A DNA stretch of 39,064 nucleotides from Candidatus Levybacteria bacterium RIFCSPLOWO2_12_FULL_39_17 (GTDB taxonomy: Bacteria > Patescibacteriota > Microgenomatia > Levybacterales > GWA1-39-11). Location of the stretch: positions 1 to 39,064 of the forward strand of contig MFPJ01000030.1 in the NCBI GenBank assembly GCA_001782675.1. Reading direction: 5' to 3'. How positions within the stretch are numbered: the stretch's first letter is position 1; every line of letters begins with the position of its first letter. The position numbers and the translations under genes are program-made. Under the pieces are notes generated by a model that worked only from the letters and a program-made list of their open reading frames with translations, was not told the origin of the DNA and made no database searches. Shown one piece after another: positions 1 through 7,139 of the stretch.

Positions 1-70
1 TTTCCTCTACGGAAGAGGTGATATCGCTTCCATGCTCATTCGAACCATCCGGCAGTTCCAAATTAGTCAT
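1..70 (-). CDS. N-terminal fragment of an unidentified protein
   Basis: An ATG on the minus strand at 70 opens a frame that stays open to the window edge, giving 23 residues beginning MTNLELPDGSNEHGSD. The fragment is acidic and polar with no recognisable motif, so no function can be given. The reason to believe it is real is the promoter-like sequence directly upstream (94-121). It could equally be a short spurious frame; only the sequence beyond the window would decide. Confidence 0.35.
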   Translation of the reverse strand, partial: MTNLELPDGSNEHGSDITSSVEE

Positions 71-93
71 ATTACGAACTGTACTTTTAACTT

Positions 94-121
94 ATAGTAC
101 AGCTATTTAATTATATAGCAA
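94..121 (-). promoter_or_regulatory. Putative promoter with overlapping inverted repeat
   Basis: Reading the minus strand, TTGCTA, a 16-base spacer and TACTAT form a sigma70-like promoter about 23 bases before the ATG at 70. The -10 lies inside GTACTATAAGTTAAAAGTAC (81-100), whose ends GTACT and AGTAC are inverted repeats, so a repressor site is possible. The leader of about 17 bases contrasts with the leaderless starts common elsewhere here. Confidence 0.35.
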
Positions 122-281
122 TTTGTCAAGTCCCGTATGTGATTTTGCGCCTCCTTGTCAACCTCGTCTCGCAACTATTACTTAAACATAAATTGCTATA
201 TCAATATGCAAAGCAAAAGATCAACTTCAAAGACTTCTCTCAAGACCAGGAATGGTTTATAATCCATTAAGGAAGCAAACA

Positions 282-971
282 ATGAAATTTATTATTACCA
301 ACGATCAAAATCTGAAGAAGGCTCAGGAAGAACTAGTAATAGTAATTGATGTTCTCCGCGCCTTCACTACGGCTTGCTATGCAATGAACAACAACCCCAA
401 AGATTATATAGTTGTAGGCGATCTTAATTTAGCTTATAAACTAAAGGATGAAAACCCCGACTATATCCTAATTGGTGAAAGAAAGGGTTTGAAACTTTCG
501 GGATTTGATTACGGCAACTCCCCTACAGAAATAAAAGATCTGGATTTTTCGAATAAAACAATCATCCACACAACAACATTAGGAACACGCGGAGTTACTA
601 ATGCCTTACGACATACAAAAGAAGTTATTACGGGAAGTTTTGTTAACGCTAAAGCGATAATTAATTACATTAAAAAAGAAAATCCAAATTATGTTCATTT
701 GTTTTGCACTAGTGGGACATCTGATGATAATGAAGATCTAATGTTTGCAAAATATATTAAAGGATATTTTGAGAATAAACCTTTAGATATAGACATTATT
801 AGGAAAAAATTGGCGGAACATGAATCCGGGATTAGATATTTAGTTAACCCAAGAACAAAATATTCAAAAAATGATTTTTTCCTTGCTCTTACTTTAGACA
901 AATTTAATTTTGTTTTAAAAGCCTATCCGGCTAAAGATAAATTAATCCACCTTAAGAGGATAGATTTATAA
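282..971 (+). CDS. ComB-like 2-phosphosulfolactate phosphatase family protein
   Basis: The 229-residue protein carries the hallmarks of the ComB family: an early VIDVLRAFTT motif, then GERKGLKLSGFDYGNSP and a TTTLGTRGV segment in the family order. ComB hydrolyses 2-phosphosulfolactate in coenzyme M synthesis, but bacteria without that pathway also carry the family, so the true substrate here is unknown. An in-frame ATG exists at 252, but the one at 282 is preceded at good spacing by AAGGAAG, which decides the start. The gene stands alone, with a divergent gene upstream and a convergent one downstream. Length is close to family norm (about 230-240). Confidence 0.72.
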   Translation: MKFIITNDQNLKKAQEELVIVIDVLRAFTTACYAMNNNPKDYIVVGDLNLAYKLKDENPDYILIGERKGLKLSGFDYGNSPTEIKDLDFSNKTIIHTTTLGTRGVTNALRHTKEVITGSFVNAKAIINYIKKENPNYVHLFCTSGTSDDNEDLMFAKYIKGYFENKPLDIDIIRKKLAEHESGIRYLVNPRTKYSKNDFFLALTLDKFNFVLKAYPAKDKLIHLKRIDL

Positions 972-1038
972 ATGATAATAAATTCTTATGGCAATCGAAC
1001 GGGTGGTTGGCTTAAGATTGGCGCGAAGTGTTTTTAAA

Positions 1039-1737
1039 TCAAATAGAAAGGATGAATTTGCCGTCTCCCGCCGGTTTGATTTTTATGTATGATTTTGTAC
1101 TAAAATTCTGAATTGAAAAAATCAGATTGTCATATCCTGCCCCTAATTTTTTGAAGTTTTTGCTTCCGTTAATTATAGTACCTATTGTTTCCCCGCGCCC
1201 TCCGGCGCGTACCGAATCTATACTAAGTTTAAAAGCGTCTTTTGGAAATTTATAATTTGCCTGAAGGTTGGCATCCTTATTTATAATCGTAACCAGGGTT
1301 GCCCCTTCAGTTGCCAGATTTTTAACCTGAATATCTCCCGCAAAACTTGACAAAATTTCAGTTCCCTCGGGAAGACTGGAGTATACAATGCCCGAGAATG
1401 ACGAAGTTTCGTCACGGCCCGCAAGGATTAAAATAGCACCTTTGGCGCACAAGCTCTCTTTCACCGGACACCCGAATGTGACTTTTGGTTTTAGCGTCTG
1501 TGTGGGAGAAATCATTGTTTTTGAGGGAGCTTCAACCTTTTGAGTTTTTTGTTTTGGAAGAAAAGAAAGAAATGGAACGGATTCGGAAATTGGGAGAATG
1601 CTGAAATAATTAAGCGAAACAAAAATTATAATTATCAATACGAGTGGTAAAATAAAGCCCGCCAAGCCCGCCTCAATATTTTTGGTGGCATTACTAGTTT
1701 CCGAAGGGGCATTCGGGGAGATTTGTTTTTCGCTCAT
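1039..1737 (-). CDS. Membrane-anchored protein with degenerate M23/LytM-like domain
   Basis: The 232-residue protein has a polar N-terminus, one hydrophobic segment around residues 25-45 (IEAGLAGFILPLVLIIIIFV), a Ser/Pro/Thr-rich linker and an extracytoplasmic beta-rich domain. The spacing of glycines (LPEGTEILSSFAGDIQV, then VRAGGRGETIGTI) recalls the M23 peptidase/lipoyl-like fold, but I see no HxxxD or HxH zinc ligands, so it would be catalytically dead and perhaps peptidoglycan-binding. The frame extends upstream to 1848 but the ATG at 1737 is chosen because a TTGACT-18-TATCAT promoter ends 6 bases before it. The fold assignment is an inference; the membrane anchor is clear. Confidence 0.6.
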   Translation of the reverse strand: MSEKQISPNAPSETSNATKNIEAGLAGFILPLVLIIIIFVSLNYFSILPISESVPFLSFLPKQKTQKVEAPSKTMISPTQTLKPKVTFGCPVKESLCAKGAILILAGRDETSSFSGIVYSSLPEGTEILSSFAGDIQVKNLATEGATLVTIINKDANLQANYKFPKDAFKLSIDSVRAGGRGETIGTIINGSKNFKKLGAGYDNLIFSIQNFSTKSYIKIKPAGDGKFILSI

Positions 1738-1743
1738 AGATCT

Positions 1744-1773
1744 ATGATAAAGATTAATAAAGCAGAAAGTCAA
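1744..1773 (-). promoter_or_regulatory. Promoter of the anchored M23-like gene (leaderless)
   Basis: Minus strand TTGACT (1768-1773), 18-base spacer, TATCAT (1744-1749), then six bases to the ATG at 1737. Transcription should start at or next to the start codon. It lies at the very 3' end of and just below the FabD-like gene stop. Confidence 0.55.
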
Positions 1774-1777
1774 GCTC

Positions 1778-2812
1778 CTACTGCGCGGTTTTTCTTCTTC
1801 GCGACATAATATAGGCAAGTGTTCCTCCCGCAAACAATACAAGGGCAATTCTTCTTTTATGCTTCATCATGCGGGAAAGGGTGCCGCGGCTTCCGGGTTC
1901 CACGATATCCAAAACTCCTTCACCTTCCAAAAACTCGACGACTGCCTTCCAGTTAACTGCATTAGTCAGGTGTCTCAGGAGAGATTCACGAATTTCTTCA
2001 GGATCAATCATTGGTTCTCCTGTCAAGTCATCAATTACGGGTCGGGTTGGTTTTTTGATCTTCACCTTTTTAAGCCCCTTTTGAAGCTCGGGTACAGCAG
2101 GCTGCATAAATATTGAATGGTATATTCCTGCCGACTTAACAGGAGTAACTTTAATGTTCTCATATTGTTTCAACCACTCAAGCGTTTCATCTACCTTTTC
2201 CTTTAAGCACCCCACAACAATTTGCGAATCGGAATTCACCGCCTCTATGTATATGCCCTTCTCCCTAAAATCCGAAGCTAGAGATTCTATATCCTGAAAT
2301 TTTATCCCGTCACGGCCCTCAGGCATAGTAAGCGCGAATAAACTTCCCGGATTTTTCCTGCAAGCTTTTTGCATGGCCCGGCCTCTTGCAATAACCAGAC
2401 GAATAGCATCATCTTCTTCTAATGCGCCGGCGGCAAGAAGCGCGTTTATTCTCCCTAAACTATTTCCCGCGTAGAAATCGGGCTCTCTCTCTAGCTTTTT
2501 TCTTAATTCAATATAATAGGCGTGGTTTAGAGCAAATACGGCAAGTTGAGTAATTTTTTGGTCGGAAAATAACTTTTTCGAAGGCCCCAAAAAAGTTATT
2601 TCATCTATTGGAATACCGGAAATTTTCCTCACCCTTTTATAGAATTCTTGAACATCCGGACTCTCAAGTAATTCCTTACCCATCCCAACCTCTATTGAGC
2701 CTTGCCCTCCGAATATTAAAGCTGTTGCGCCGGCAAGTTTTTTTTCCTTACCAACCAAAACAACAGGGGCTTCTGCTCCAACATTTACAGACGCAATTCT
2801 CTCCCGACTCAT
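1778..2812 (-). CDS. FabD-like acyltransferase with C-terminal membrane anchor
   Basis: This 344-residue protein matches malonyl-CoA:ACP transacylases: an N-terminal FGGQGS oxyanion-loop motif, the nucleophile motif GNSLG (FabD usually GHSLG), the carboxylate-binding arginine in ARGRAMQ, and the second catalytic residue in GIYHSIFMQP (FabD FHT). Family proteins run about 300-310 residues; here a tail adds a basic stretch, a hydrophobic helix (ALVLFAGGTLAYIM) and RRRK, which should tether it to the membrane. No acyl carrier protein or other fatty-acid gene is in the window, so the acyl donor and acceptor are unknown. A TAAAAT six bases before the ATG suggests a leaderless message. The Crp/Fnr gene diverges from it 66 bases away. 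Confidence 0.75.
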   Translation of the reverse strand: MSRERIASVNVGAEAPVVLVGKEKKLAGATALIFGGQGSIEVGMGKELLESPDVQEFYKRVRKISGIPIDEITFLGPSKKLFSDQKITQLAVFALNHAYYIELRKKLEREPDFYAGNSLGRINALLAAGALEEDDAIRLVIARGRAMQKACRKNPGSLFALTMPEGRDGIKFQDIESLASDFREKGIYIEAVNSDSQIVVGCLKEKVDETLEWLKQYENIKVTPVKSAGIYHSIFMQPAVPELQKGLKKVKIKKPTRPVIDDLTGEPMIDPEEIRESLLRHLTNAVNWKAVVEFLEGEGVLDIVEPGSRGTLSRMMKHKRRIALVLFAGGTLAYIMSRRRKTAQ

Positions 2813-2864
2813 ATAACTATTTTAAAAGGGAGTATAAGCGTTTATTGATGCTTTCGCAAGATGA

Positions 2865-2870
2865 TATAAT
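2865..2870 (+). promoter_or_regulatory. -10 element of the Crp/Fnr gene (leaderless)
   Basis: TATAAT ends eight bases before the GTG at 2879; TTTATT 18 bases upstream (2841-2846) is a weak -35. The predicted transcript begins within two or three bases of the start codon, which supports the GTG. Confidence 0.5.
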
Positions 2871-2878
2871 AATCCCGC

Positions 2879-3580
2879 GTGAACGACAAGAGAAAAGAGC
2901 AAGTTGATCGCCTTGAAAATATCTGGAGGAAACAGGATTTTTCCTCTTTTCTTAAGAAATTTTCCAGTCGACCGCATCTTCGGATCCGCGCCGGAAACAC
3001 TATCTTCTACGAAGGCGACCAACCTGAGAAACTTTATTTTATAAAAGAGGGTTTTGTAAAACTTTACCGTACTTCAGAAGAAGGAAGGGATACAATAATT
3101 TATCTTTATGGTCCGGGTAGTGTTTTAGGTGTTCGCGCTCTTACAGGGAAGGATAGACTTCTCAGACACAGCGCGGAGGCGCTAACGGAAGTTACGGTAG
3201 TAACGATTCCGCGGGACGAGTTTATAAAAGCGGCATCCGAGCACCCCGAAATATTAATAGATATTCTCCATGTCTTTATTGAAAGACTCAATTATACGGA
3301 AAGGAAACTTGAAGGTTTTATTTTAACCGATTCGACAGCACGCGTCGCAAGCTTTTTGTCCGATTTGGCCAAACGATTCGGGGTTCGAAAAAATGGAAAA
3401 ATCGATCTTCCCCTATCGTTAACTCATCAAAGAATCGCGGAATTTGTGGGAAGTTTTCGTGAAACCGTGACCATTTCTGTGAATAGACTTAAAAAGGAGG
3501 GGATATTAAAAGACGATCGGGGAAAAATAACAATTTTGGACATTAAAAAACTCAACGAACACGCCTTAATTAAAGACTGA
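2879..3580 (+). CDS. Crp/Fnr family transcriptional regulator
   Basis: The 233-residue product has the Crp/Fnr two-domain plan: a cyclic-nucleotide-binding-type beta-roll over roughly residues 30-115 (IFYEGDQPEKLYFIKEGFVKL, then YGPGSVLGV), a long dimerisation helix and a C-terminal winged helix with QRIAEFVGSFRETVTISVNR as recognition region. There is no cysteine anywhere, so it cannot bind an Fnr-type iron-sulfur cluster, and the beta-roll lacks the clear RxS cAMP-binding signature; its ligand is unknown. The start is a GTG supported only by the -10 element just upstream. It diverges from the FabD-like gene and might control it, an inference from position. Confidence 0.85.
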   Translation: MNDKRKEQVDRLENIWRKQDFSSFLKKFSSRPHLRIRAGNTIFYEGDQPEKLYFIKEGFVKLYRTSEEGRDTIIYLYGPGSVLGVRALTGKDRLLRHSAEALTEVTVVTIPRDEFIKAASEHPEILIDILHVFIERLNYTERKLEGFILTDSTARVASFLSDLAKRFGVRKNGKIDLPLSLTHQRIAEFVGSFRETVTISVNRLKKEGILKDDRGKITILDIKKLNEHALIKD

Positions 3581-3658
3581 AATTGTAATCCAGACTACAA
3601 AATTTTGGTAATCTAAGCTACTGAATCTTCCTCTAAAGTTCGCTTAAATATTTTCAAA

Positions 3659-3829
3659 ATGAAAAATCAATCATTTATTGAATGGCCAAATTTTAGTTTT
3701 GAGGAAATAAAAAATTATTATGTGGAAAATAAGGTTGCGCGAATTATGTACAGAGTTCTTATAGCTCTACTGTTTGTGCCTCAAGCTGTTGGTGGGGCTT
3801 TTTGGCAGATACTTAGATTAAAACTGTAG
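3659..3829 (+). CDS. Small hypothetical membrane protein (56 aa)
   Basis: An ATG at 3659 opens a 56-codon frame starting MKNQSFIEWPNFSFEEIKNY. The N-terminal half is charged and aromatic; the C-terminal half has one hydrophobic stretch (VLIALLFVPQAVGGAFWQIL) ending with basic residues, consistent with a single-span inner-membrane microprotein. No homologue is recognised. It sits alone between the Crp/Fnr gene and an HD-hydrolase remnant. Confidence 0.45.
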   Translation: MKNQSFIEWPNFSFEEIKNYYVENKVARIMYRVLIALLFVPQAVGGAFWQILRLKL

Positions 3830-3959
3830 AAAGCAGATTTAGGTAATTTGATATTAATTCTTAAATAAATGCTAATTTGTAAAAATTGTATAAAAGTTTT
3901 ATTCAGAATTTTTTCTTATCCTGAATTATTTTTTCTGGCAATTTTGTCAAGCAGAAGGA

Positions 3960-4247
3960 TTAATCAGACCACTCTTTGAGAAATCTGTCAAGAAAACCTT
4001 CTAGGAATTTATGTTTGTCTTCTGCTATTTTTTTCGCCGACTTTGTGTTCATCATGTCTTTTGTAACTTTTAATTGCGAAAGTATTTCCCTTGCATTTTT
4101 AGAACAATTTTTATCATTTGAATTGAATTTCCAATCAGAAATATCATGCAATAAAGCACTCATTTCTAAGACAAAATAATTAACGGGGGCTTTTTCTTCT
4201 CTTGCAATTTTTTTGGAAAGCGCTATCTGTACGAATAAGCATTCTGA
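3960..4247 (-). pseudogene. Internally deleted HD-domain phosphohydrolase remnant
   Basis: The minus-strand frame, followed upstream of its ATG at 4163 as far as a TGA at 4248-4250, reads ALSKKIAREEKAPVNYFVLE and then SALLHDISDWKF, which resembles the N-terminal part of YpgQ-type HD hydrolases. After about 20 more residues it jumps straight to NTKSAKKIAEDKHKFLEGFL and FLKEWSD, which matches the C-terminus of the same family. The central 100 or more residues, with the remaining metal ligands, are missing, and no intact N-terminus precedes it. A short expressed derivative from the ATG at 4163 (67 residues) cannot be excluded but could not be an HD enzyme. Confidence 0.6.
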
Positions 4248-4275
4248 TCAAAAGTTTCTTCATGGGTAGACGCAT

Positions 4276-5106
4276 TCAGGACTTATTTGTCTTCCAGTGT
4301 TCTTCGCTTATTTTATGCTTAAGATTTCTTGCTTTAGACTGAAGATCGATAGCTATAATTTCATTCGCTGGAGTTATATGTATCTCAACGGGCTTTACTC
4401 CAATACCAACGCTTGCGATACCTTCTATTTTTTGAGGGTTGTTAGTTAATAATTTAACTGATCTGACGCCTAATATTTTAAGTATTTCCCCTGCAACATT
4501 AAAATCTCTAACCTCAGGTAAATATCCTGACTCTTTGTATGCCTTAACAGTATTCATAGGCTCTCCGCTACTTATATCTTGTTTTTGTTCTATCTCTTGC
4601 GATTTCCATCCAAACATCTTATTTAGTTGGGCCAGCTTCCCTACTATACCATTCCCCCTGCCCTCTTGATCAAGGTAAACTATTACTCCTCTTCCCTCTT
4701 GTCGAATGAAACTCATCGAAGAATGCAGTTGTTCTCTACATTCGCAGTTTACTGCATGAAATATCTCACTTGTACGACATGAGGAATGAACGCGAACCAA
4801 GATATCATCAGCTTCTTCATAGAGCATGTCTTTTGAGGCATCGCCAAACACTAACACTTCGTGCTGCTTCCCATGCGCTAAATCCCCAAATACAATATAC
4901 GTCCAATCTCCAAATTCTGTTGGTAATGGCGCCCTGCCCAACTCTTCAATTGTTGCGGTTCCTTCTTTTCTTAACATTGCTGTGGTAATATTACCAAATA
5001 TCCACGGGCTATACCACTCCTCTCGCCTTAGTGATAAAGGAATAGATAAGCTAAACATATGCATGTCTGTGTTAAAAGAAGATCTACTAAAAAGCCATTT
5101 ATACAA
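4276..5106 (-). CDS. ribA: GTP cyclohydrolase II
   Basis: The product matches RibA, which opens GTP to 2,5-diamino-6-ribosylamino-pyrimidinone phosphate, formate and pyrophosphate in riboflavin synthesis. The zinc ligands are in place (RVHSSC, ten residues, then CEC), followed by YLDQEGRGNGIVGKL (family QEGRG-like substrate loop) and LLTNNPQKIEGI near the C-terminus. The residues before LPTEFGDW are longer than in E. coli RibA. The frame begins at a TTG (5106) with a distant AGAGG; ATGs at 5064 or 5058 are equally possible starts. No ribB, ribD, ribE or ribH homologue is in the window, so whether the flavin pathway is complete is unknown. Confidence 0.85.
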   Translation of the reverse strand: MYKWLFSRSSFNTDMHMFSLSIPLSLRREEWYSPWIFGNITTAMLRKEGTATIEELGRAPLPTEFGDWTYIVFGDLAHGKQHEVLVFGDASKDMLYEEADDILVRVHSSCRTSEIFHAVNCECREQLHSSMSFIRQEGRGVIVYLDQEGRGNGIVGKLAQLNKMFGWKSQEIEQKQDISSGEPMNTVKAYKESGYLPEVRDFNVAGEILKILGVRSVKLLTNNPQKIEGIASVGIGVKPVEIHITPANEIIAIDLQSKARNLKHKISEEHWKTNKS

Positions 5107-5160
5107 TGGATTTTTACTATCTAACCTCTAATAATTGGTGACAATTGGGGAAAGTTTTTG

Positions 5161-5296
5161 CTCTTGAGTCCCCCGGCGATGACCTATTGTCCCAGGGTCT
5201 CCCCCAGTATCGTGAGCGCTACGGCGTTTTACTTCCTTGTTCGGAATGGTTAAGGGTAGTTCCACCGCGCTCTAATCACCGAAAGGCTCAAGAGCA
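5161..5296 (-). rRNA. rrf: 5S ribosomal RNA
   Basis: The minus strand contains the conserved 5S core: GCGCGGTGG, CATTCCGAAC, GAAGTAAAACGCCGTAGCGC and GGGAGAC in order. Helix I pairs CGGTGAT with ATCGCCG. Outside it, CTCTTGAG and CTCAAGAG form a further perfect stem, either an extended helix I or a processing stem, making the whole unit about 136 nt rather than the usual 120. It follows the 23S gene by about 140 bases and is the last gene of the operon. Confidence 0.9.
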
Positions 5297-5550
5297 AAAC
5301 ATGGCTTTGCCATATCCTGAGCGGCGGTTTAAGCCACGAAGGATCTAAACAAAACCTTTTATTGTTATTCTTACAAACAACTAAGCGTATTCGCGAAAAT
5401 TCGCATCCCGCCAAAAGGCAGGGGTGATTTTCTAAAATCTACGCTATCAGGCCTATTAGTATAGCTAAGCTGAAACCGTTACCGGTCTTACACCTGCTAC
5501 CTATCAACCTCCTGGTTTCGGAGGGGCCAAAGAGATCTTATCTTAGGGTG

Positions 5551-5583
<33 letters not shown>

Positions 5584-5715
5584 CATGGGAATCTAGCTAT
5601 CCGGCGCTGCGTGTTTTCACACAACCGGCACACCAGGGATTCCCCCATCCCAGTCCTCTCGTACTAGGGACAGCTCCCTTCAAATCTCAAATCGGTTGTC
5701 CTGGATAGAGACCGA

Positions 5716-6547
5716 CAATAATGTTACTAGTCCGCCTAAGGCGAACACGGTCTACTATTTCTAGTAGACTCTGCATATCGCTATGCAGTTCGGACTATAT
5801 CTTTCCCGTCCCGTTAGATAAATTATCTAATGGGATGGGATCTTGCGTATAGTCTCTGAGGCTCTTAAGACAATAAAACTTCTTTTGAATATCTTTTATT
5901 GGTAACTCGTGGGTTTTGAAATACTTTTTCAACTATTTGTTGAAATCCTTCTCGAGTTAAATGCTCTTTCTTTTCTATCAGTGAAAGCACGAACTCAAAA
6001 ATCGATAACTCTACTCTTTTCGATGTATGTAATGGGTATTTCTTAAAAAAGGGAATTAATTTCTCTTTTAAATTCTTTCTGTCTTTAACAATTAAGACCC
6101 AAGATTTATCTTTTGAACTTCCTGGATGGTTAGGTTTTAAATAACCACAACCTAATCTTCTAGAAAATTCTTCAAGAACGTTCTTCCCTCCAGGATTTTG
6201 ACTTAAGTGGAATTCTGTTATTATTTGCCATTTAAGCGGGAGATCTTCTCGTTTCCCAAATCCTACATAAAAACACCCTTCACCGTCTACAAAACCACTC
6301 AGATATTCGTTTGAAACTTTATTCTCAATTGCCTGCTGATTGTCCGCATCTAAAGCTTTTTTACTTGACATAGAGATAGATTATCTCTATTTACTGTGCT
6401 TGTCAAGTAGCTTAGAATACTCGGAGTTTCCAGCATATAGCAAGATTTATCCCCGATAAAATCGGGGTTCTTCAATTTTCCTCTTTAGTTACAAAACGCT
6501 GAAGAGAGACAGCTCTTTTATGGTAATTGTCTATTAACCATAGGTCT
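5716..6547 (-). other. Group I intron 1 in 23S rRNA (homing-endonuclease bearing)
   Basis: The 5' exon ends ...AGACAGT and the 3' exon resumes TCGGTC, matching uninterrupted 23S around E. coli 2604/2605. Inside the intron, GCTGTCT pairs with the exon AGACAGU to form P1 with the expected terminal U-G pair, and the intron ends in G. The core segment AAGATATAGTCC is present, with GAGACTA upstream as the partner P7 strand. An 832-base length includes the LAGLIDADG frame (5865-6371). A CCCCGATTTTATCGGGG palindrome lies in the 5' part. Subclass looks like IB but was not folded. Confidence 0.82.
5865..6371 (-). CDS. LAGLIDADG homing endonuclease of 23S intron 1
   Basis: The 168-residue protein carries a single LAGLIDADG motif (YLSGFVDGEGCFYVGF, about residues 23-38) and a length like that of I-CreI, so it should act as a homodimer that cuts intronless 23S genes and drives intron homing. 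Its FHLSQNPGGKNVLEEF and C-terminal helices fit LAGLIDADG_1 proteins. It lies wholly inside the group I intron. The frame is intact, which suggests the intron is still under selection or recently acquired. Target site and activity are untested. Confidence 0.88.
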   Translation of the reverse strand: MSSKKALDADNQQAIENKVSNEYLSGFVDGEGCFYVGFGKREDLPLKWQIITEFHLSQNPGGKNVLEEFSRRLGCGYLKPNHPGSSKDKSWVLIVKDRKNLKEKLIPFFKKYPLHTSKRVELSIFEFVLSLIEKKEHLTREGFQQIVEKVFQNPRVTNKRYSKEVLLS

Positions 6548-6702
6548 ACTGTCTTACGACGTTCTGAACCCAGCTCGCGTACCTTTTTAACGGGCGAACA
6601 GCCCGACGCTTGGGAGCTTCTTCACCCCCGCGCTAAGATGAGCCGACATCGAGGTGCCAAACCGCCTCGTCGCTATGGACGCTTGGAGGCGATCAGCCTG
6701 TT

Positions 6703-7139
6703 CATGTTATTCCGATTAAATCGGAATGACAAATCAGCAATTTCTTGCTGCACTGACTATATCTTCATCCCGATAAAATCGGGAGTACGGCGTGTGATAA
6801 AAGTCATAAATTTTCTTGTTAATGTAACAAGAAACAACTTCTATCTCAGTTCCATGAATGGAACATCAGTCGATACGGGGTCGACGGTTATCTGTTTTCT
6901 GTTGTCGGTTGTCAGATATTCGTTTACCGGTTGTCTGTTTGTCAGTCTGATAAACTGCAAACTGATAGACCAGATTCCGAACACTGAAAACCGAGAACCG
7001 ATAACTGAAGACTTCCCACGGTATTACCCTTTGCCTCCCTCGATTATGGAAAAGACCAAAACCAAAGCAAGAGGGCTCCACCGTTATTAGCCGTATGCCT
7101 GGCCTTATGTTACCATAAGACCCGGACACAGTAAATTGT
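6703..7139 (-). other. Group I intron 2 in 23S rRNA (no open reading frame)
   Basis: Uninterrupted 23S would read GGGGATAACAGGCTG; here GGGGAT is separated from AACAGGCTG by 437 bases. The insertion follows U2449 by E. coli numbering, a position known to host group I introns. The exon GGAU can pair with GUCC inside the intron for P1, the intron ends in G, and the core segment GAAGATATAGTC is present with GACT upstream as P7 partner. No long protein frame is convincing. A loop of about 120 bases is filled with CTGTTTTC/GAAAACCG-type inverted repeats, and ATCGGAAT/ATTCCGAT-type palindromes lie near the 3' end. Confidence 0.75.

Noticed and set aside
252-281. Upstream ATG of the ComB-like gene as start
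   Set aside because: AGG lies directly against that ATG, while AAGGAAG is well placed before the ATG at 282, and the family begins near there.
5298-5433. Gene in the 23S-5S spacer
   Set aside because: Only about 135 bases of spacer with processing-type sequence and no frame or tRNA.
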